Assembly (NCBI GenBank): GCA_963205005.1
Contig: CAUJHW010000150.1
Location: 1-64,000, forward strand
DNA from: Pseudomonadota bacterium
GTDB taxonomy: Bacteria; Pseudomonadota; Alphaproteobacteria; Caulobacterales; Caulobacteraceae
DNA length: 64,000 nt
Direction: 5' to 3'
Shown one piece after another: positions 32,725 to 43,391 of this stretch. Made by a program: the position numbers and the translations under genes. Numbering within the stretch: the stretch's first letter is position 1; each line of letters opens with the position of its first letter. The notes beneath the pieces were generated by a model that searched no databases, was not told the origin of the DNA, and worked only from the letters and a program-made list of their open reading frames with translations.

Positions 32725-34137
32725 TCACTTCACCCCGGCGTAGGCCTTCACCAGGTCGAACAGGTAGTCGCGGCCCTCATAGACAGAGCGGACGCGGATG
32801 CGTTCGTTCAGGCCGTGGGCGAAGCCACCGTCGGGGTCGCCGAACATGCCGGGGACGCCATAGACCGCCATCTTCACCGGCCCGAAGTACAGGCCGTCGG
32901 TGGCGCCGGCCGCCATGCCCGGGATCAGCGGCACGCCGGGGAAGTGCTTCGCCGCCACAGCCTTCATCGGCTCGATCACCCTGGGGTCCAGCGGCGGGGC
33001 GATGGCGATCGGCTTGTCGGCGTTCAGCGCCTTGATCGACACCCGGCTGTCGCCGATCACCCGCATCAGGGTTTCGCGGGTCTCCTGCCATGTCTCTCCC
33101 GGGAAGATGCGGCAGTTGACGATGGCCGTGGCCCGTTGCGGCAGGGCGTTGGACGCGTGGCCGGCGTCCAGACGGGTGGTGATGCAGTTGGTGTGGAGGA
33201 TGGCGTTGACGTTCGGATCGGTGGACGCGATGCGGGCCGCCTCGGCGTCGGCCGGATTGGCAAGCAGGCGCTTCAGGGCGACCCCGGCCTCGTCGGGTCG
33301 TTCGGCCCGGATCGCGAACGCCTGCCGGGTGATGTCGGTCAGCTTCACCGGGAACACATGGCCGCGGATCTTGAGCAGCGCCTCGGACAGGCGGTAGATG
33401 GCGTTGTCCGGCAGCGGCCGCGAGGAGTGGCCGCCGGGGTTGGTCACCTCCAGCAGGAAGTTCTGAGAGGCCTTCTCGCCGGCCAGGACAGTCATCACCT
33501 CGCGCCTGCCGTCGGGCGCCAGCCGGCCCCCACCGCCCTCGTTGAGCCCGAAGTCCGCCTGGATCAGGTCAGGGCGGTTCTTCACCAGCCAGTCGGCGCC
33601 GTTGAACGCCTCATTGGTCTCCTCACCGCAGGTCAGCGCCAGCTTGAGCGTCCGCTTCGGGGCCGCCTTGCCCTGCTTCAGCCGGATCAGGGTGTCGACC
33701 CAGACGGCGTCCAGCGCCTTCATGTCGGCGGTCCCGCGACCGTAGAAGTAGCCGTTCTCCTCGATCAGGGTGAAGGGATCGCGGGTCCAGTCCTCGCGGC
33801 GGGCCTCCACCACGTCGAGGTGGCCCAGCAGCAGGATGGCGCCGGCCTTGGGATCGGAGCCCTTGAGGTGGGCGACGATGCCGCCCTCCTTCGGTTTGGA
33901 AGGATCGGCGAAATAGGTGATGTCGCCGTCGGCGAAGCCGGCCCCCTTGAGCCGCGCGCCCATTTTGGCGGCCGCCTCGGTGCAGCTGCCCACCGACAGG
34001 GTGGTGTTGGTCTCGACCAGTTCCTTGTAGATCGCGCGATAGGCGGCCTGGTCGGGCCGGAGCGCGGCGTCCTGCGCCTGGGCGGCGCCACCCGCCAGCA
34101 GGGACAGCCCAAGAATTCCCGTCGCGATCAACCGCAT
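32725..34137 (-). CDS. M20-family metallopeptidase, secreted
   Basis: Protein of 470 aa with a Sec signal peptide (RLIATGILGLSLLAGGAAQA). The dizinc site is intact: His and Asp in GHLDVVEA, bridging Asp in GRGTADMKAL, catalytic Glu pair in CGEETNEAF, Glu in NEGGGG, and His in AHGLNERI. The dimerisation domain contains GGHSSRPLPDNAIYRL. It is expected to be a periplasmic carboxypeptidase or dipeptidase. GGGGGA precedes the ATG at 34137; an upstream start in the same frame was rejected for lack of a ribosome site. Confidence 0.93.
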   Translation of the reverse strand: MRLIATGILGLSLLAGGAAQAQDAALRPDQAAYRAIYKELVETNTTLSVGSCTEAAAKMGARLKGAGFADGDITYFADPSKPKEGGIVAHLKGSDPKAGAILLLGHLDVVEARREDWTRDPFTLIEENGYFYGRGTADMKALDAVWVDTLIRLKQGKAAPKRTLKLALTCGEETNEAFNGADWLVKNRPDLIQADFGLNEGGGGRLAPDGRREVMTVLAGEKASQNFLLEVTNPGGHSSRPLPDNAIYRLSEALLKIRGHVFPVKLTDITRQAFAIRAERPDEAGVALKRLLANPADAEAARIASTDPNVNAILHTNCITTRLDAGHASNALPQRATAIVNCRIFPGETWQETRETLMRVIGDSRVSIKALNADKPIAIAPPLDPRVIEPMKAVAAKHFPGVPLIPGMAAGATDGLYFGPVKMAVYGVPGMFGDPDGGFAHGLNERIRVRSVYEGRDYLFDLVKAYAGVK

Positions 34138-34197
34138 CACATCCCCCGTTTCAAGCGGAGGCAATTGAGCATGGCCGGCCGCCCGGCGAAAGCGCCT

Positions 34198-36549
34198 CTA
34201 GGCCGCGGCGGTCGCGTTGCCGGAAGGCGCCTCTTCAGCGGTCGCCCGGGAGATTTCCCGGATCAGATCGCCGGGCGAGATCGGCTTTCCCACCACCCCG
34301 TCCATGCCCGCGTCCAGATAGGCCTTGCGCTGGTGCGACAGCACGTTGGCCGTCAGGGCCACGATCGGGGTCGCCGCGGGGGCTCCGCCGAGGGCGCGGA
34401 TGCGGCGGGCGGCCTCCAGCCCGTCGATTCCCGGCATCTGGATGTCCATCAGGATCAGGTCGAAGCCGCCCCGCGCCGCGGCCTCGACGCCGAGGTAGCC
34501 GTCCACGGCCGTCTCCACCGAGGCGCCCAGATTTTCCAGCAGTCTGGTGGCGATCAGGCGGTTGGTGGCGTTGTCCTCCACCACCAGCACACGCACGCCG
34601 TCCAGCAACGCCAGCGCAGGCTCCGGCGTCGCATCGAGGGCCTCGGAGACCTCGGCGCGCACTTCCAGCCAGAAGGTCGAGCCGCGGCCCTCAATGGAAG
34701 TAAAGCCCACCTGGCCGTTCATCATCTCGGCCAGCCGGCGTGTGATCGCGAGGCCTAGCCCGGATCCGCCGAACTTGCGGGTCGTCGAGGCGTCAGCCTG
34801 GTTGAACCGCTCGAACAGCCGCGCCTGGGCGGACGGCGCGATGCCGACGCCGGTGTCCTCGACCTCGAACCGCAGCACGCCGGCGTCGGCGCGCCGGCAG
34901 CGGACCACCACATGGCCCTGCTCGGTGAACTTGACGGCGTTGCCCACCAGGTTGAACAGCGCCTGACGTAGCCGGACCGGGTCGGAGCGCATCCAGCCCA
35001 GGGCCGGATCGGCGTCGACGATCAGCTGCAGCCCCTTGCTCCGGGCCTGCGGCTCCAGAAGCCGCACGACGCCGCCAACCAGGGTGGTCGGGTCCACGGG
35101 CTCGCAGGTCAGCTCGAGGCGACCCGCCTCGATCTTCGAGAAGTCGATCACGTCGTTGAGCAGTTCGGCCAGCATCTGGCCGCACGACAGGGCCTCGCCG
35201 AGCAGGCTGCGCCCGTCCTCACTCAGCCCTTCTGACTTGAGCAGGTGCAGCACCCCCATCACCCCGTTCAGCGGTGTGCGGATCTCGTGGCTCATGTTGG
35301 CGAGGAACGCGGCCTTGGCCTCCGCGGCGGCCTCCGCCGCCCGCTGGGCCTCGATCAGCGCCAGCTCCTGACGCTTGTTGGCGTCGCAGTCCTGGATCAG
35401 GCCCACCGCCTTGCGCCAGCGGCCGTTCCGGCTGATCTGCAGGTGATGATAGACGCGGACCCAGCGCTCCACGCCGTCCGGCCGGACAATCCGGGCCTCA
35501 AAGCATTCGCCTGAGCTCTTCTCGCCCCGGTGCAGGGCGCGGAACGATGCGCGCACATGCGGCAGGTCGTCGACGTGGAACCCCGGATAGCGGAGCTCGC
35601 AGGCCTCGGCGTAGCTGGAATTCCGGCGTCCGGTGATCCGCTCGAACTCGGGCGAACACCAGAAGGTCCCACGCACATGGTCGATCTCGTAGACCCCGGC
35701 CTCGGCGGCCTCGAGCGCCAGGTTCAGGCGGCTGGCATTGGCCTGGGCCTCAAGGCGGGCCTTGCGCATCTGCTGCTCGCCGCGTCGCGCGGCGTCTCGG
35801 GTTTCGGCCAGTTCGGTGATGTCTTCGGAGATGCCCTTGAGCGTGTGGATGCCGCTGGGCTGGAGTTCGGTCCGCACCGTCACCCGCATGGTGATCCAGC
35901 GTCCTCGGGCGCGGATGCGGTGCTCGAGGCGCACCGGCTTGCCGGTCATCACGGCGTCGGTCATCGCCTCGCGCGTCATCTTCCGGTGGCGCGGATGGAC
36001 GCGCGCCAGGAACATCTCGGGTGTCCAGACGATATCGGGATCGAACCCGGCGATCTCCAGCAGCTCGTCGGACCACCAGATGGAGTCCGACGTCGGGTCG
36101 AATTCCCAGATGCCGATCCCCGCCGAGGCCCCCAGCATCTTGCGGGTCCGGCGGGCCTCCTCGATCTCCTCGCGGTCGGCGCGCTCGGTATGGATGTCGC
36201 GCATGTTGCCGATGAGGTCGCCGCTATCCATGACCTGCCGGCGCGCGGCCACCCAGCGCCAGCTTCCGTCAGCGGCGCGCAGCCGAACCTCGGCCTCCGC
36301 AACATCACCCGGCATGGCGACGGCCGCACGGGCGCGTATCCCCTCGATCTCGTCAGGGTGGCAGAAGTCGAAGACGGAGCGGCCGATCAGCTCGGCCTCG
36401 CTCAAGCCGGTGAAGTCCGACCAGGCGCGGTTGACCTGCAGCAGGACGCCATCGGGCGAGACCACCTGCATTAGGTCATGGCTGTTGTCGAACAGCCATT
36501 CCGCCATCTCGGCCTTGTCGGCGGCGCCTGTCGCGCTCTTCCGAACCAT
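34198..36549 (-). CDS. Hybrid sensor histidine kinase with PAS repeats
   Basis: Cytoplasmic protein of 783 aa with no membrane helices. Three PAS-like domains (about residues 15-140, 145-260, 275-400) are followed by HisKA with the phospho-His in MSHEIRTPLNG (near residue 427), and HATPase_c with DTGVGI and GGSGLGLAI. A C-terminal receiver has acidic EDN, phospho-Asp in LILMDIQMPG and Lys in VGKP. This is the layout of multi-step phosphorelay kinases that pass phosphate to a separate HPt protein. Signal unknown. ATG at 36549 with AGAGGAAAGG upstream. Confidence 0.92.
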   Translation of the reverse strand: MVRKSATGAADKAEMAEWLFDNSHDLMQVVSPDGVLLQVNRAWSDFTGLSEAELIGRSVFDFCHPDEIEGIRARAAVAMPGDVAEAEVRLRAADGSWRWVAARRQVMDSGDLIGNMRDIHTERADREEIEEARRTRKMLGASAGIGIWEFDPTSDSIWWSDELLEIAGFDPDIVWTPEMFLARVHPRHRKMTREAMTDAVMTGKPVRLEHRIRARGRWITMRVTVRTELQPSGIHTLKGISEDITELAETRDAARRGEQQMRKARLEAQANASRLNLALEAAEAGVYEIDHVRGTFWCSPEFERITGRRNSSYAEACELRYPGFHVDDLPHVRASFRALHRGEKSSGECFEARIVRPDGVERWVRVYHHLQISRNGRWRKAVGLIQDCDANKRQELALIEAQRAAEAAAEAKAAFLANMSHEIRTPLNGVMGVLHLLKSEGLSEDGRSLLGEALSCGQMLAELLNDVIDFSKIEAGRLELTCEPVDPTTLVGGVVRLLEPQARSKGLQLIVDADPALGWMRSDPVRLRQALFNLVGNAVKFTEQGHVVVRCRRADAGVLRFEVEDTGVGIAPSAQARLFERFNQADASTTRKFGGSGLGLAITRRLAEMMNGQVGFTSIEGRGSTFWLEVRAEVSEALDATPEPALALLDGVRVLVVEDNATNRLIATRLLENLGASVETAVDGYLGVEAAARGGFDLILMDIQMPGIDGLEAARRIRALGGAPAATPIVALTANVLSHQRKAYLDAGMDGVVGKPISPGDLIREISRATAEEAPSGNATAAA

Positions 36550-36623
36550 CGCCCTTTCCTCTCGTTCAGAGAGAAAGTGACACCCCACAGGTAAATTTAA
36601 GGTTGTAGAATCCGATCCTGCCT

Positions 36624-37814
36624 TCAGAACGCGCTTTCGCCGGTGATCGCCCGCCCGAGGATCAGCGCGTGCACATCGTGCGCGCCCTCGTAGGTGTTGA
36701 CGGTCTCCAGGTTCGAGGCGTGGCGCATCACGTGATACTCGCCGGAAATCCCGTTTCCGCCGTGCATGTCGCGCGCGACCCGGGCGATATCCAGCGCCTT
36801 GCCGCAGTTGTTGCGCTTCAGCATCGAGATCGCCTCGGGCACCCAGGCCCCCTCGTCGATCAGACGGCCCAGAGCCAGCGCACCCTCAAAGCCCAGGGCA
36901 ATCTCGGTGGACATGTCGGCCAGCTTCTTCTGCACCAGCTGGCGCGAGGCCAGAGTGCGTCCGAACAGGCTGCGGCTGGAGACATAGTCGCGCGAGGCGT
37001 GCAGGCAGAACTCGGCCGCGCCCATGGCGCCCCAGGCGATGCCGTAGCGCGCCTTGTTCAGGCACGAGAACGGCCCGCGCAGGCCCTCGACATTGGGCAG
37101 CATGGCGTCTTCCGGCACGAACACGTCGGTCAGCGAGATTTCGCCGGTGATCGAGGCCCGCAGGCTGAGCTTGTTGAGAATCTTCGGAGTCTCGAAGCCC
37201 TTGGTCCCGCGGTCGACCAGGAAGCCGCGGATCTTGCCGTCCAGCTTGGCCCAGACCAGGGCCACGTCGGACACCGGCGCGTTGGTGATCCACATCTTCG
37301 CCCCGTTGAGGACGTAGCCGCCATCGACCTTCTTCGCCACCGTGCGCATGGACGCCGGATCGGAGCCGCCGTCGGGTTCGGTCAGGCCGAAGCAGCCGAT
37401 GATCGTGCCTGCGGCCATGCCCGGCAGGTACTTGCGGCGCTGTTCCTCCGATCCGAAGGCGTAGATCGGATACATCACCAGCGAGGACTGAACGCTCATC
37501 GCCGAGCGGTAGCCGGAGTCGATCGCCTCGATCTCGCGGGCGATCAGGCCGTAGGCCACGTGGTTCACGCCCGCGCAGCCGTACTCCTCCGGCAGCGTCG
37601 GACCCAGGAAGCCCAGCGCCCCCATCTCCGTCATGATCTCGCGGTCGAACCGCTCCTCGGCATAGGCCGAGACCACCCGGGGCAGCAGCTTCTCGCGGGC
37701 GTACTGGCGCGCCGCGTCCCAGATCATCCGCTCCTCTTCGGAGAGGCGCGAGGACAGGTCCAGCGGGTCATCCCAGCGGTAGGTCTTCTGGGGCGCGCCT
37801 GAATCGGCCGGCAT
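36624..37814 (-). CDS. gcdH: Glutaryl-CoA dehydrogenase
   Basis: FAD enzyme of the acyl-CoA dehydrogenase family (396 aa) that oxidises and decarboxylates glutaryl-CoA to crotonyl-CoA in lysine and tryptophan breakdown. Typical GcdH segments are [50 protein letters not shown] and [19 protein letters not shown]. The catalytic Glu lies in [10 protein letters not shown] near the C-terminus. The adjacent enoyl-CoA hydratase on the same strand fits the next step, hydration of the crotonyl-CoA product. Confidence 0.93.
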   Translation of the reverse strand: MPADSGAPQKTYRWDDPLDLSSRLSEEERMIWDAARQYAREKLLPRVVSAYAEERFDREIMTEMGALGFLGPTLPEEYGCAGVNHVAYGLIAREIEAIDSGYRSAMSVQSSLVMYPIYAFGSEEQRRKYLPGMAAGTIIGCFGLTEPDGGSDPASMRTVAKKVDGGYVLNGAKMWITNAPVSDVALVWAKLDGKIRGFLVDRGTKGFETPKILNKLSLRASITGEISLTDVFVPEDAMLPNVEGLRGPFSCLNKARYGIAWGAMGAAEFCLHASRDYVSSRSLFGRTLASRQLVQKKLADMSTEIALGFEGALALGRLIDEGAWVPEAISMLKRNNCGKALDIARVARDMHGGNGISGEYHVMRHASNLETVNTYEGAHDVHALILGRAITGESAF

Positions 37815-37857
37815 GAGGAGGCTCCTGTCTGATCGGTCGCGGCGGGATACCGGGTTT

Positions 37858-38670
37858 TCAGGTTCCCGTGTAGACGCCTTTGCGTTTCTCGACGAAGGCG
37901 GCGCGGGATTCCTTGGCGTCGTTGCGGGCGCGCCGGACGAAGTCGAGGCCCAGGGTCTCGAAGCGAAGGGCGTCGTCCAGTCCGCAGTCCATGTTGTGCT
38001 GCAGGACCCGCTTGGACATCCGCAGCGCCAGCGGCGGCCACTGGGTCATCTCGTCCGCATAGGCCACGGCCGAGTCCAGCAGGCCCTCGGCCGGGGCGAT
38101 CCGGTTCAGCAGGCCCAGGCGCAGGGCCTCCTCGGCGCCGACCGCGCGGCTGGTCATGATCATGTCGGCGGCGGCGGCGTAGCCAACCACCCGCGGCAGG
38201 AAGAAGCTGAGCCCGGAGTCCGGCGACAGCGAGCGCTCGATGAACACGCTCTTGAAGCGCGCGTGTTCGCTGCCGATCCGGACGTCGCAGGCCATGGCCG
38301 TCGACAGCCCCGCGCCGGCCGCCACGCCGTTGATCGCCCCAATCACCGGCTTGTCGAAGGCCGCCCACATGCTGGCCCAGCGGCCGACCCAGCCCATGTC
38401 GTCCAGCTTCTCGTTCTGTGTGGCCAGGACAGCGCCGCCCTCCGCCATCACCGCCGCGCCGGCGGCGAGGTCCGCCCCGGCGCAGAATCCGCGGCCGGCT
38501 CCGGTCAGCACAACCGCGCGCACATCGTCATCGGCCCGCAGAGCTTCCAGCGCCCGGGCGACTTCGGCCCGCATGTCCGCGGACAGGGCGTTCAGCCGGT
38601 CCGGATTGCTCAGCGTCAGGACGGCCACATGGCCGCGCCGCGCCAGGGTGATGAACTGATGGTCGGCCAT
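37858..38670 (-). CDS. Enoyl-CoA hydratase/isomerase family protein
   Basis: Crotonase-fold enzyme of 270 aa. The oxyanion-hole segments are [13 protein letters not shown] (near residue 58-70) and [11 protein letters not shown]. The active-site loop is [17 protein letters not shown], where an Asp stands in the second acidic position, as in PaaG-like members. Substrate not fixed by sequence, but gcdH lies 43 bases downstream on the same strand, so a role in beta-oxidation or amino-acid degradation is likely. ATG at 38670, preceded by GGGGG. Confidence 0.9.
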   Translation of the reverse strand: MADHQFITLARRGHVAVLTLSNPDRLNALSADMRAEVARALEALRADDDVRAVVLTGAGRGFCAGADLAAGAAVMAEGGAVLATQNEKLDDMGWVGRWASMWAAFDKPVIGAINGVAAGAGLSTAMACDVRIGSEHARFKSVFIERSLSPDSGLSFFLPRVVGYAAAADMIMTSRAVGAEEALRLGLLNRIAPAEGLLDSAVAYADEMTQWPPLALRMSKRVLQHNMDCGLDDALRFETLGLDFVRRARNDAKESRAAFVEKRKGVYTGT

Positions 38671-38743
38671 GGGAACCCCCTGCGTTTCTCGTTGGTCTGA
38701 CAGTCGCGCCGATCTTGCCGGATGGAAACCCGCCCGCCGTTTT

Positions 38744-38762
38744 TGCAACTCATTCTCATTGC
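38744..38762. promoter_or_regulatory. Fur-box-like site upstream of siderophore receptor
   Basis: TGCAACTCATTCTCATTGC has ends TGCAA/TTGC in dyad and, on the minus strand, the ATGAGAATGAG core typical of Fur targets. It lies 60-78 bases upstream of the receptor's GTG start, suitable for iron repression of that promoter. Confidence 0.6.
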
Positions 38763-38821
38763 CAGGAGCCCTTTGCGCTATTAAGAACCACTCGCAAGTA
38801 AGGTCAGTGCAGGAGAGTTGC

Positions 38822-41314
38822 GTGCGTGGGTCGATCCAGGGTGTCAGAGCCTATGCCAGGCGGCGGCCGACCGTGGCCCACGGGCTGGTGGCGATGGCCA
38901 GCCTTGCAGCGCTGGGCGCCCTGCAGCCGGCAGCCGCGGCGGAAACGGCCGATGCGGACGCGGCGACCCTGGTTTCGACGGTCGATGTCGAAGGCCGCAA
39001 GGCCCCCCTCGACACCCACCCCGACCTGCCCACCCTGACCGCCACGATCCAGGACACGCCCCAGGCGGTCAGCGTGATCGACGCCGCCCAGTTGCGGAAC
39101 CAGGGGATCAACACCCTTGAGCAGGCGCTGCGCAATGTGCCGGGCATCACCGTGACCATCGGCGAGGGCGGACAGCTCAACGGCGACCAGTTCAAGATCC
39201 GCGGCTTCGATTCCAAGGACGATGTCTACGTCGACGGCCTGCGCGACTTCGGCGTCTACACCCGCGACAGCTTCAACTACGAACAGGTCCAGGTGCTGAA
39301 GGGCCCGTCCGGCGCCATGTTCGGCCGGGGCACGACCGGCGGGGCGATCAACACCCTGTCAAAGCGCCCGCGGCTGGAGGACTTCCAGACGATCGACGCC
39401 TATGCCGGTAACGGCGACTACTACCGGGGCCTCGCCGACATCAATCACCGCTTCGGCGAACATGCCGCCGGACGCCTGGCGCTGATGGCCAGCTCCACCG
39501 GCGTGGTGGACCGCGACAGCATCTACTCGCACCGCTGGGGGGCGGCGGCGACGCTGGCCTTCGGCCTCGGGACCGACACCCAGTTCAGCGTCGGCTACCT
39601 GCACCAGAGCGACCGCAGGCGGCCTGACTACGGCATCATCATCGTGCAGCGGCCCGGCGAGATCGTCGCCCGTCCAGCTACCGAATACGGCGTCGGCGTC
39701 GATCGCTCGAACTTCCTGGGCTTCAGCGCCGACCGCGATCGCACCGAGGCCGACATCCTCACCGTGCGGCTGACCCACAAGGTCAACGAAAAGGTCACCG
39801 TCACCTCCGACACCCGCTACGGCGTCTATTCGCGCTACTTCCAGTACTCGACGCTGGATCAGTGCAACGCGGCCTGCACCGCCGCCCTGTTCGACGGCAA
39901 CCCGGCCACCGAGGCCTTCGGCGGCATCGGCGGCTCGAGTCCCTACGACAATGACGCCTGGGGCCTGCAGAACATCTCCACGATCCGTGTGGACTATGAC
40001 CTGGGCGGCTTCCGCAACCAGGCGATCTTCGGGATCGATGTGTCACGGCAGGAGAACGACAAGGCGTTCTACGCCTACACCCTGCCGGCGGGGATCGCGA
40101 CGCGGCCGGCCATCCCGCATCCGATCGTGACACCCAACCCGGCCTTCCCGGCCGGCTACACCCTGTTCCGCCCCGTCCCCGGCGCCAACCTCACCTGCCC
40201 GGCGACGGGGAACTGCACGACCAACGTCCTGGGCCCGACGGTGTTCTCCAACGTCGCCGCGACCGGAGTGCTGGAAAGCCACGGCCGGGCGACCAACGTG
40301 GCCGCCTTCTTCACCGACCGGCTATGGCTGGTCGACAGGGTCTCGATCATCGGCAGCCTGCGGCTGGACCGCTACACCGCCGATCTGGACTCGATCCTCT
40401 ACACGGGTCAGGCCTCGCCCCCCGGCGGCATCAAGTCGAAGTCGACCCTGAAGAGCCCCCGCTTCAGCGCGGTGTTCGAGCCAGCCGACGACCAGACGCT
40501 GTACCTGTCCTGGGGCCGCTCCGAGACGCCGCAGGGCACGTCGATCACCGCCGCCGGCACGGCGCTGACGGTGACCGCCAAGGACCTCGACCCCGAGGTC
40601 TCCAGGATCCTCGAGGCCGGCGCCAAGGTCCGCGTGCCGGGGACCCAGCTGTCGGCCACCGCCTCGGTGTTCCGGATCCGCAAGGACAACGCCCTGCAGA
40701 CCGACCCGGCCACCGGCTTCCTTCAGGCCCAGTCGGGCGAGAAGCAGGAGGTTAAGGGCTTCGAACTGGGTCTGACCGGACGGGTCACGCCCAAATGGAC
40801 GGTCAACGCCGGCTACGCCTACCTCGACGCGAAGATCCGGGAGAGTTTCTCCAACTGTGTCGTGCCGACCTCGACGACGGGCACGCCCACCAACATCGTC
40901 TGCCCGGTCGGAGTCACCTCGGCGATCCCGGTGCGCAACACCATCGCCATCGGCCAGCAGGTGGTCTTCGTGCCGAAGCATTCGGCGTCGCTCTACACGA
41001 GCTACGATCTCTCGGACCTGATTGAGGGGCTGACCCTGGGCGGCGACATGTCGTGGCTGGACAGGCAGAACGTCGTCTACACCGGCCGCAGCGTCAGCTA
41101 CGCCGACCGCGCGACCCTGACGCCCGCAAGGCTCGGCGTGGTCCCCGAAAGCCTGACCCTGAACGCCTTTGCCGCCTACGCGACCGGGCCCTACCGGTTC
41201 AGTGTCAACGTCTACAACATCACCGACCGGCTGAACTATTCCCAGGTGTTCGGCAACCGGGCGACGCCGGCGGCCGGACGCACGGTGATCTTCGCCGTAG
41301 GCGCGAGCTTCTAG
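38822..41314 (+). CDS. TonB-dependent siderophore receptor
   Basis: Outer-membrane receptor of 830 aa. A signal peptide region ([18 protein letters not shown] then AAAAE) is followed by a plug domain starting near [17 protein letters not shown], with the siderophore-receptor phrases [31 protein letters not shown] and [19 protein letters not shown]. The barrel ends with an aromatic residue (GASF). The length and motifs fit catecholate-type receptors. Start is a GTG at 38822 behind AGGAGAG. The PiuC-like hydroxylase starts 2 bases after its stop, giving the piuA-piuC order of Pseudomonas. Confidence 0.94.
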   Translation: MRGSIQGVRAYARRRPTVAHGLVAMASLAALGALQPAAAAETADADAATLVSTVDVEGRKAPLDTHPDLPTLTATIQDTPQAVSVIDAAQLRNQGINTLEQALRNVPGITVTIGEGGQLNGDQFKIRGFDSKDDVYVDGLRDFGVYTRDSFNYEQVQVLKGPSGAMFGRGTTGGAINTLSKRPRLEDFQTIDAYAGNGDYYRGLADINHRFGEHAAGRLALMASSTGVVDRDSIYSHRWGAAATLAFGLGTDTQFSVGYLHQSDRRRPDYGIIIVQRPGEIVARPATEYGVGVDRSNFLGFSADRDRTEADILTVRLTHKVNEKVTVTSDTRYGVYSRYFQYSTLDQCNAACTAALFDGNPATEAFGGIGGSSPYDNDAWGLQNISTIRVDYDLGGFRNQAIFGIDVSRQENDKAFYAYTLPAGIATRPAIPHPIVTPNPAFPAGYTLFRPVPGANLTCPATGNCTTNVLGPTVFSNVAATGVLESHGRATNVAAFFTDRLWLVDRVSIIGSLRLDRYTADLDSILYTGQASPPGGIKSKSTLKSPRFSAVFEPADDQTLYLSWGRSETPQGTSITAAGTALTVTAKDLDPEVSRILEAGAKVRVPGTQLSATASVFRIRKDNALQTDPATGFLQAQSGEKQEVKGFELGLTGRVTPKWTVNAGYAYLDAKIRESFSNCVVPTSTTGTPTNIVCPVGVTSAIPVRNTIAIGQQVVFVPKHSASLYTSYDLSDLIEGLTLGGDMSWLDRQNVVYTGRSVSYADRATLTPARLGVVPESLTLNAFAAYATGPYRFSVNVYNITDRLNYSQVFGNRATPAAGRTVIFAVGASF

Positions 41315-41316
41315 CA

Positions 41317-41994
41317 ATGATGGCGCACATCGAAGGGGTGCTGAGCCCCGATCAGGTGGCCATGTTCCGCGAACGGCTGGCCGCCGCCGACTGGGTCGAC
41401 GGCCGCGCCACCGCGGGCGAGCAGTCGGCTCTGGCCAAGCGTAACCTGCAGGTCCCGGCGGACTCTGAGACGGCGCGCGAGCTGGGGGAGATCATCCTGG
41501 GCGCCCTGGGTCGCAACCCCGCCTTCATCTCGGCGGGCCTGCCGCTGCGGGTCTATCCGCCGCTGTTCAACCGCTATGACGCGGGCATGGCCTTCGACAC
41601 CCACGTGGACAACGCCATCCGCTTCGCCGGCCCGGTGCGGTTCCGCACCGACCTGTCCTGCACCCTCTTCCTCACCGACCCGGACGACTATGACGGCGGC
41701 GAACTGATCGTGGAGGACATCTACGGCGAGCACGCCGTGAAGCTGCCGGCCGGTGACATGATCCTGTACCCGGCCTCGAGCCTGCACAGGGTGGCGGCGA
41801 TCACCCGCGGGTCCCGCTGGAGCTCGTTCTTCTGGGCCCAGTCGATGGTGCGCTCCGACGAACAGCGCACCCTGCTCTACGACCTGGACAACACGATCCA
41901 GCGCCAGAGTCTCAAGCTGGGCCAGGGCGACGCCGAAGTCGTCGGCCTCACCGGGATCTACAACAACCTGCTGCGGATGTGGGCTGACGTCTGA
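41317..41994 (+). CDS. piuC: Fe(II)/2-oxoglutarate dioxygenase, PKHD-type hydroxylase (PiuC/YbiX)
   Basis: Protein of 225 aa of the double-stranded beta-helix hydroxylase family. Iron ligands His and Asp are in [10 protein letters not shown] (about residues 88-92) and the distal His in SSLHRVAAI; the 2-oxoglutarate Arg is in GSRWSSFFW. PiuC/YbiX is regularly found with siderophore receptors and is induced by low iron, though its substrate is not settled. It begins 2 bases after the receptor stop, so it should be co-transcribed and co-regulated by the Fur-like site. Confidence 0.92.
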   Translation: MMAHIEGVLSPDQVAMFRERLAAADWVDGRATAGEQSALAKRNLQVPADSETARELGEIILGALGRNPAFISAGLPLRVYPPLFNRYDAGMAFDTHVDNAIRFAGPVRFRTDLSCTLFLTDPDDYDGGELIVEDIYGEHAVKLPAGDMILYPASSLHRVAAITRGSRWSSFFWAQSMVRSDEQRTLLYDLDNTIQRQSLKLGQGDAEVVGLTGIYNNLLRMWADV

Positions 41995-42013
41995 GACATC
42001 GACGGGCGGTGCG

Positions 42014-42073
42014 ACTGCAGCCCCCCTCCACCCCGCTTCGCTCAATCCCCCTCCCCCGGTGGGGGGAGAGCAC
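42014..42073. repeat. C/G-rich palindromic intergenic element
   Basis: Lies between the convergent piuC and PepSY genes. It contains CCTCCACCCCGCTTCGCTC followed by a tight hairpin of CCTCCCCC with GGGGGGAG. The blocks (C-rich, GCTTCGC, C-rich, G-rich) match the small dispersed palindromes seen in this group and resemble, in reversed order, the element at 24325-24420. It may terminate both genes. Confidence 0.5.
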
Positions 42074-42106
42074 GCTGCATCGCCACTTCGGCGGGAGAGG
42101 CCGACC

Positions 42107-43243
42107 TCAGGCCACGGCCCGACCGATCGCCCGCCGCCGCGCCCGGCGTCGCAGCCACATGATCACGCCGGTGGCGCTGAGCAGCGCGGGCGCGATGCCG
42201 CCTGTGAAGATGATCGCCTGCCAGACGATCCCCATGTCATTGCCGTCGTGGATCTTCCGCATGAGCGGCGAGATCTCGTCCTTGCCACCGCCGGCGCCGC
42301 CGCGCTCGGACCTTCCGCTGGCGGCCTTCACCGCCCCGGTGGCGTCCAGCACCTCGACGGTCTTCGGTCGCTCGGCCCCTTCAGCCTTCAGCCCCACGCG
42401 CCAGGCTGGCGTCTTGCCCTTTGTCGGCACATTGACCTCGACAACGCGCGCATCCGGGGCGCTGGCCTGGGCGGCGGCGACCGCCTGGGTCAGAGTCAGT
42501 TTCGCCTCGATTGGTGGCGCGAACCGGCCCGGCCCCGCAGCCCGTGGCGGCTGGGCCGGCAGGCCGAACACCGCCCGGCTGGTCTGCGGGAACGAGATGT
42601 AGACCCCGGTCAGCGACAGGACCGCGAGCGGGATACAGATCCAGAAGCCCACCATGTGGTGCAGGTTGAAAAGCGTCGAGGCGCCGCGCCGCCAGCGCAG
42701 GCCCTTGAGGAACCCGCCATGCCGCGGCCACCAGAGCCACAGCCCGGTGACGCTTGAGACGAACATCGCCCAGCCCAGCCAACCCACGACCTTGCGGCCG
42801 ACCTCGGGGATCAGCAGCGAGCCATGGACCCGGTGCATGAGCATGGTGAACTCCCGCGCCACCTCGGCGGTGTCGAGCACCCGCCCGGTGGGGGGATCGA
42901 TCCAGGCGTTCAGGCTGCGCGGACGCCCGCCGGGGCCGGGCTCACCCGCGATCCGGCCCACCGCCACCACCGGATCGCCCGGCGTCTGGGGCAGGCGCAG
43001 CTGAGTGAGCTTTGCCCGGTCGCCGAACGCCTCCTGGGCTGCCCGGGCATAGGCTTCGACAGACTGCGCAACCACCGGGCCGCTCACCGCGTATCTGTCG
43101 GCATGGAGCGCGCGGTCGAGGGGATCGTGCCAGACGAGGATGGAGCCCGTGACGCTCAGCGGAACCAGCGCGATCAGCAGGCCGACCCCGATCCAGAGGT
43201 GCACGTCCAGCCAGAAGCGGCGCAGTCTCGCCATCGGCGTCAT
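42107..43243 (-). CDS. PepSY-associated TM domain protein (PiuB-like)
   Basis: Inner-membrane protein of 378 aa with four main helices: LWIGVGLLIALVPLSVTGSI (near residue 17), VVGWLGWAMFVSSVTGLWLW, FWICIPLAVLSLTGVYISF and a last one near the C-terminus (AIIFTGGIAPALLSATGVIMW). Periplasmic PepSY-type segments lie between them. Members are linked to iron-siderophore uptake and are thought to reduce ferric complexes. A perfect Fur-like palindrome sits 46 bases upstream. GGAGA precedes the ATG at 43243. Confidence 0.9.
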   Translation of the reverse strand: MTPMARLRRFWLDVHLWIGVGLLIALVPLSVTGSILVWHDPLDRALHADRYAVSGPVVAQSVEAYARAAQEAFGDRAKLTQLRLPQTPGDPVVAVGRIAGEPGPGGRPRSLNAWIDPPTGRVLDTAEVAREFTMLMHRVHGSLLIPEVGRKVVGWLGWAMFVSSVTGLWLWWPRHGGFLKGLRWRRGASTLFNLHHMVGFWICIPLAVLSLTGVYISFPQTSRAVFGLPAQPPRAAGPGRFAPPIEAKLTLTQAVAAAQASAPDARVVEVNVPTKGKTPAWRVGLKAEGAERPKTVEVLDATGAVKAASGRSERGGAGGGKDEISPLMRKIHDGNDMGIVWQAIIFTGGIAPALLSATGVIMWLRRRARRRAIGRAVA

Positions 43244-43288
43244 GGGTCATGTCTCCAGGCGCGGCCCTACGGTCGCCACTTCTGCTAA

Positions 43289-43303
43289 TGCGAATAATTC
43301 GCA
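43289..43303. promoter_or_regulatory. Perfect Fur-box-like palindrome upstream of PepSY gene
   Basis: TGCGAATAATTCGCA is a perfect 15-base dyad (7-bp arms around a central base), 46 bases before the PepSY protein start. TGC-N-AAT/ATT-N-GCA symmetry is that of alphaproteobacterial Fur sites. It also lies 88 bases upstream of the divergent small membrane protein. Confidence 0.65.
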
Positions 43304-43391
43304 AACACAAGTCCCCGGCTTCCGGACCCTGGAACCCTGGCCGCGCGTTGAGTCTTCGGTAACCGACCGGGCCCAGGATTCGATTCGCCCC

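Noticed and set aside
36550-36623. Possible gene or RNA between hybrid kinase and gcdH
   Set aside because: Only a short AT-richer spacer with promoter-like sequence; no hairpin or frame.
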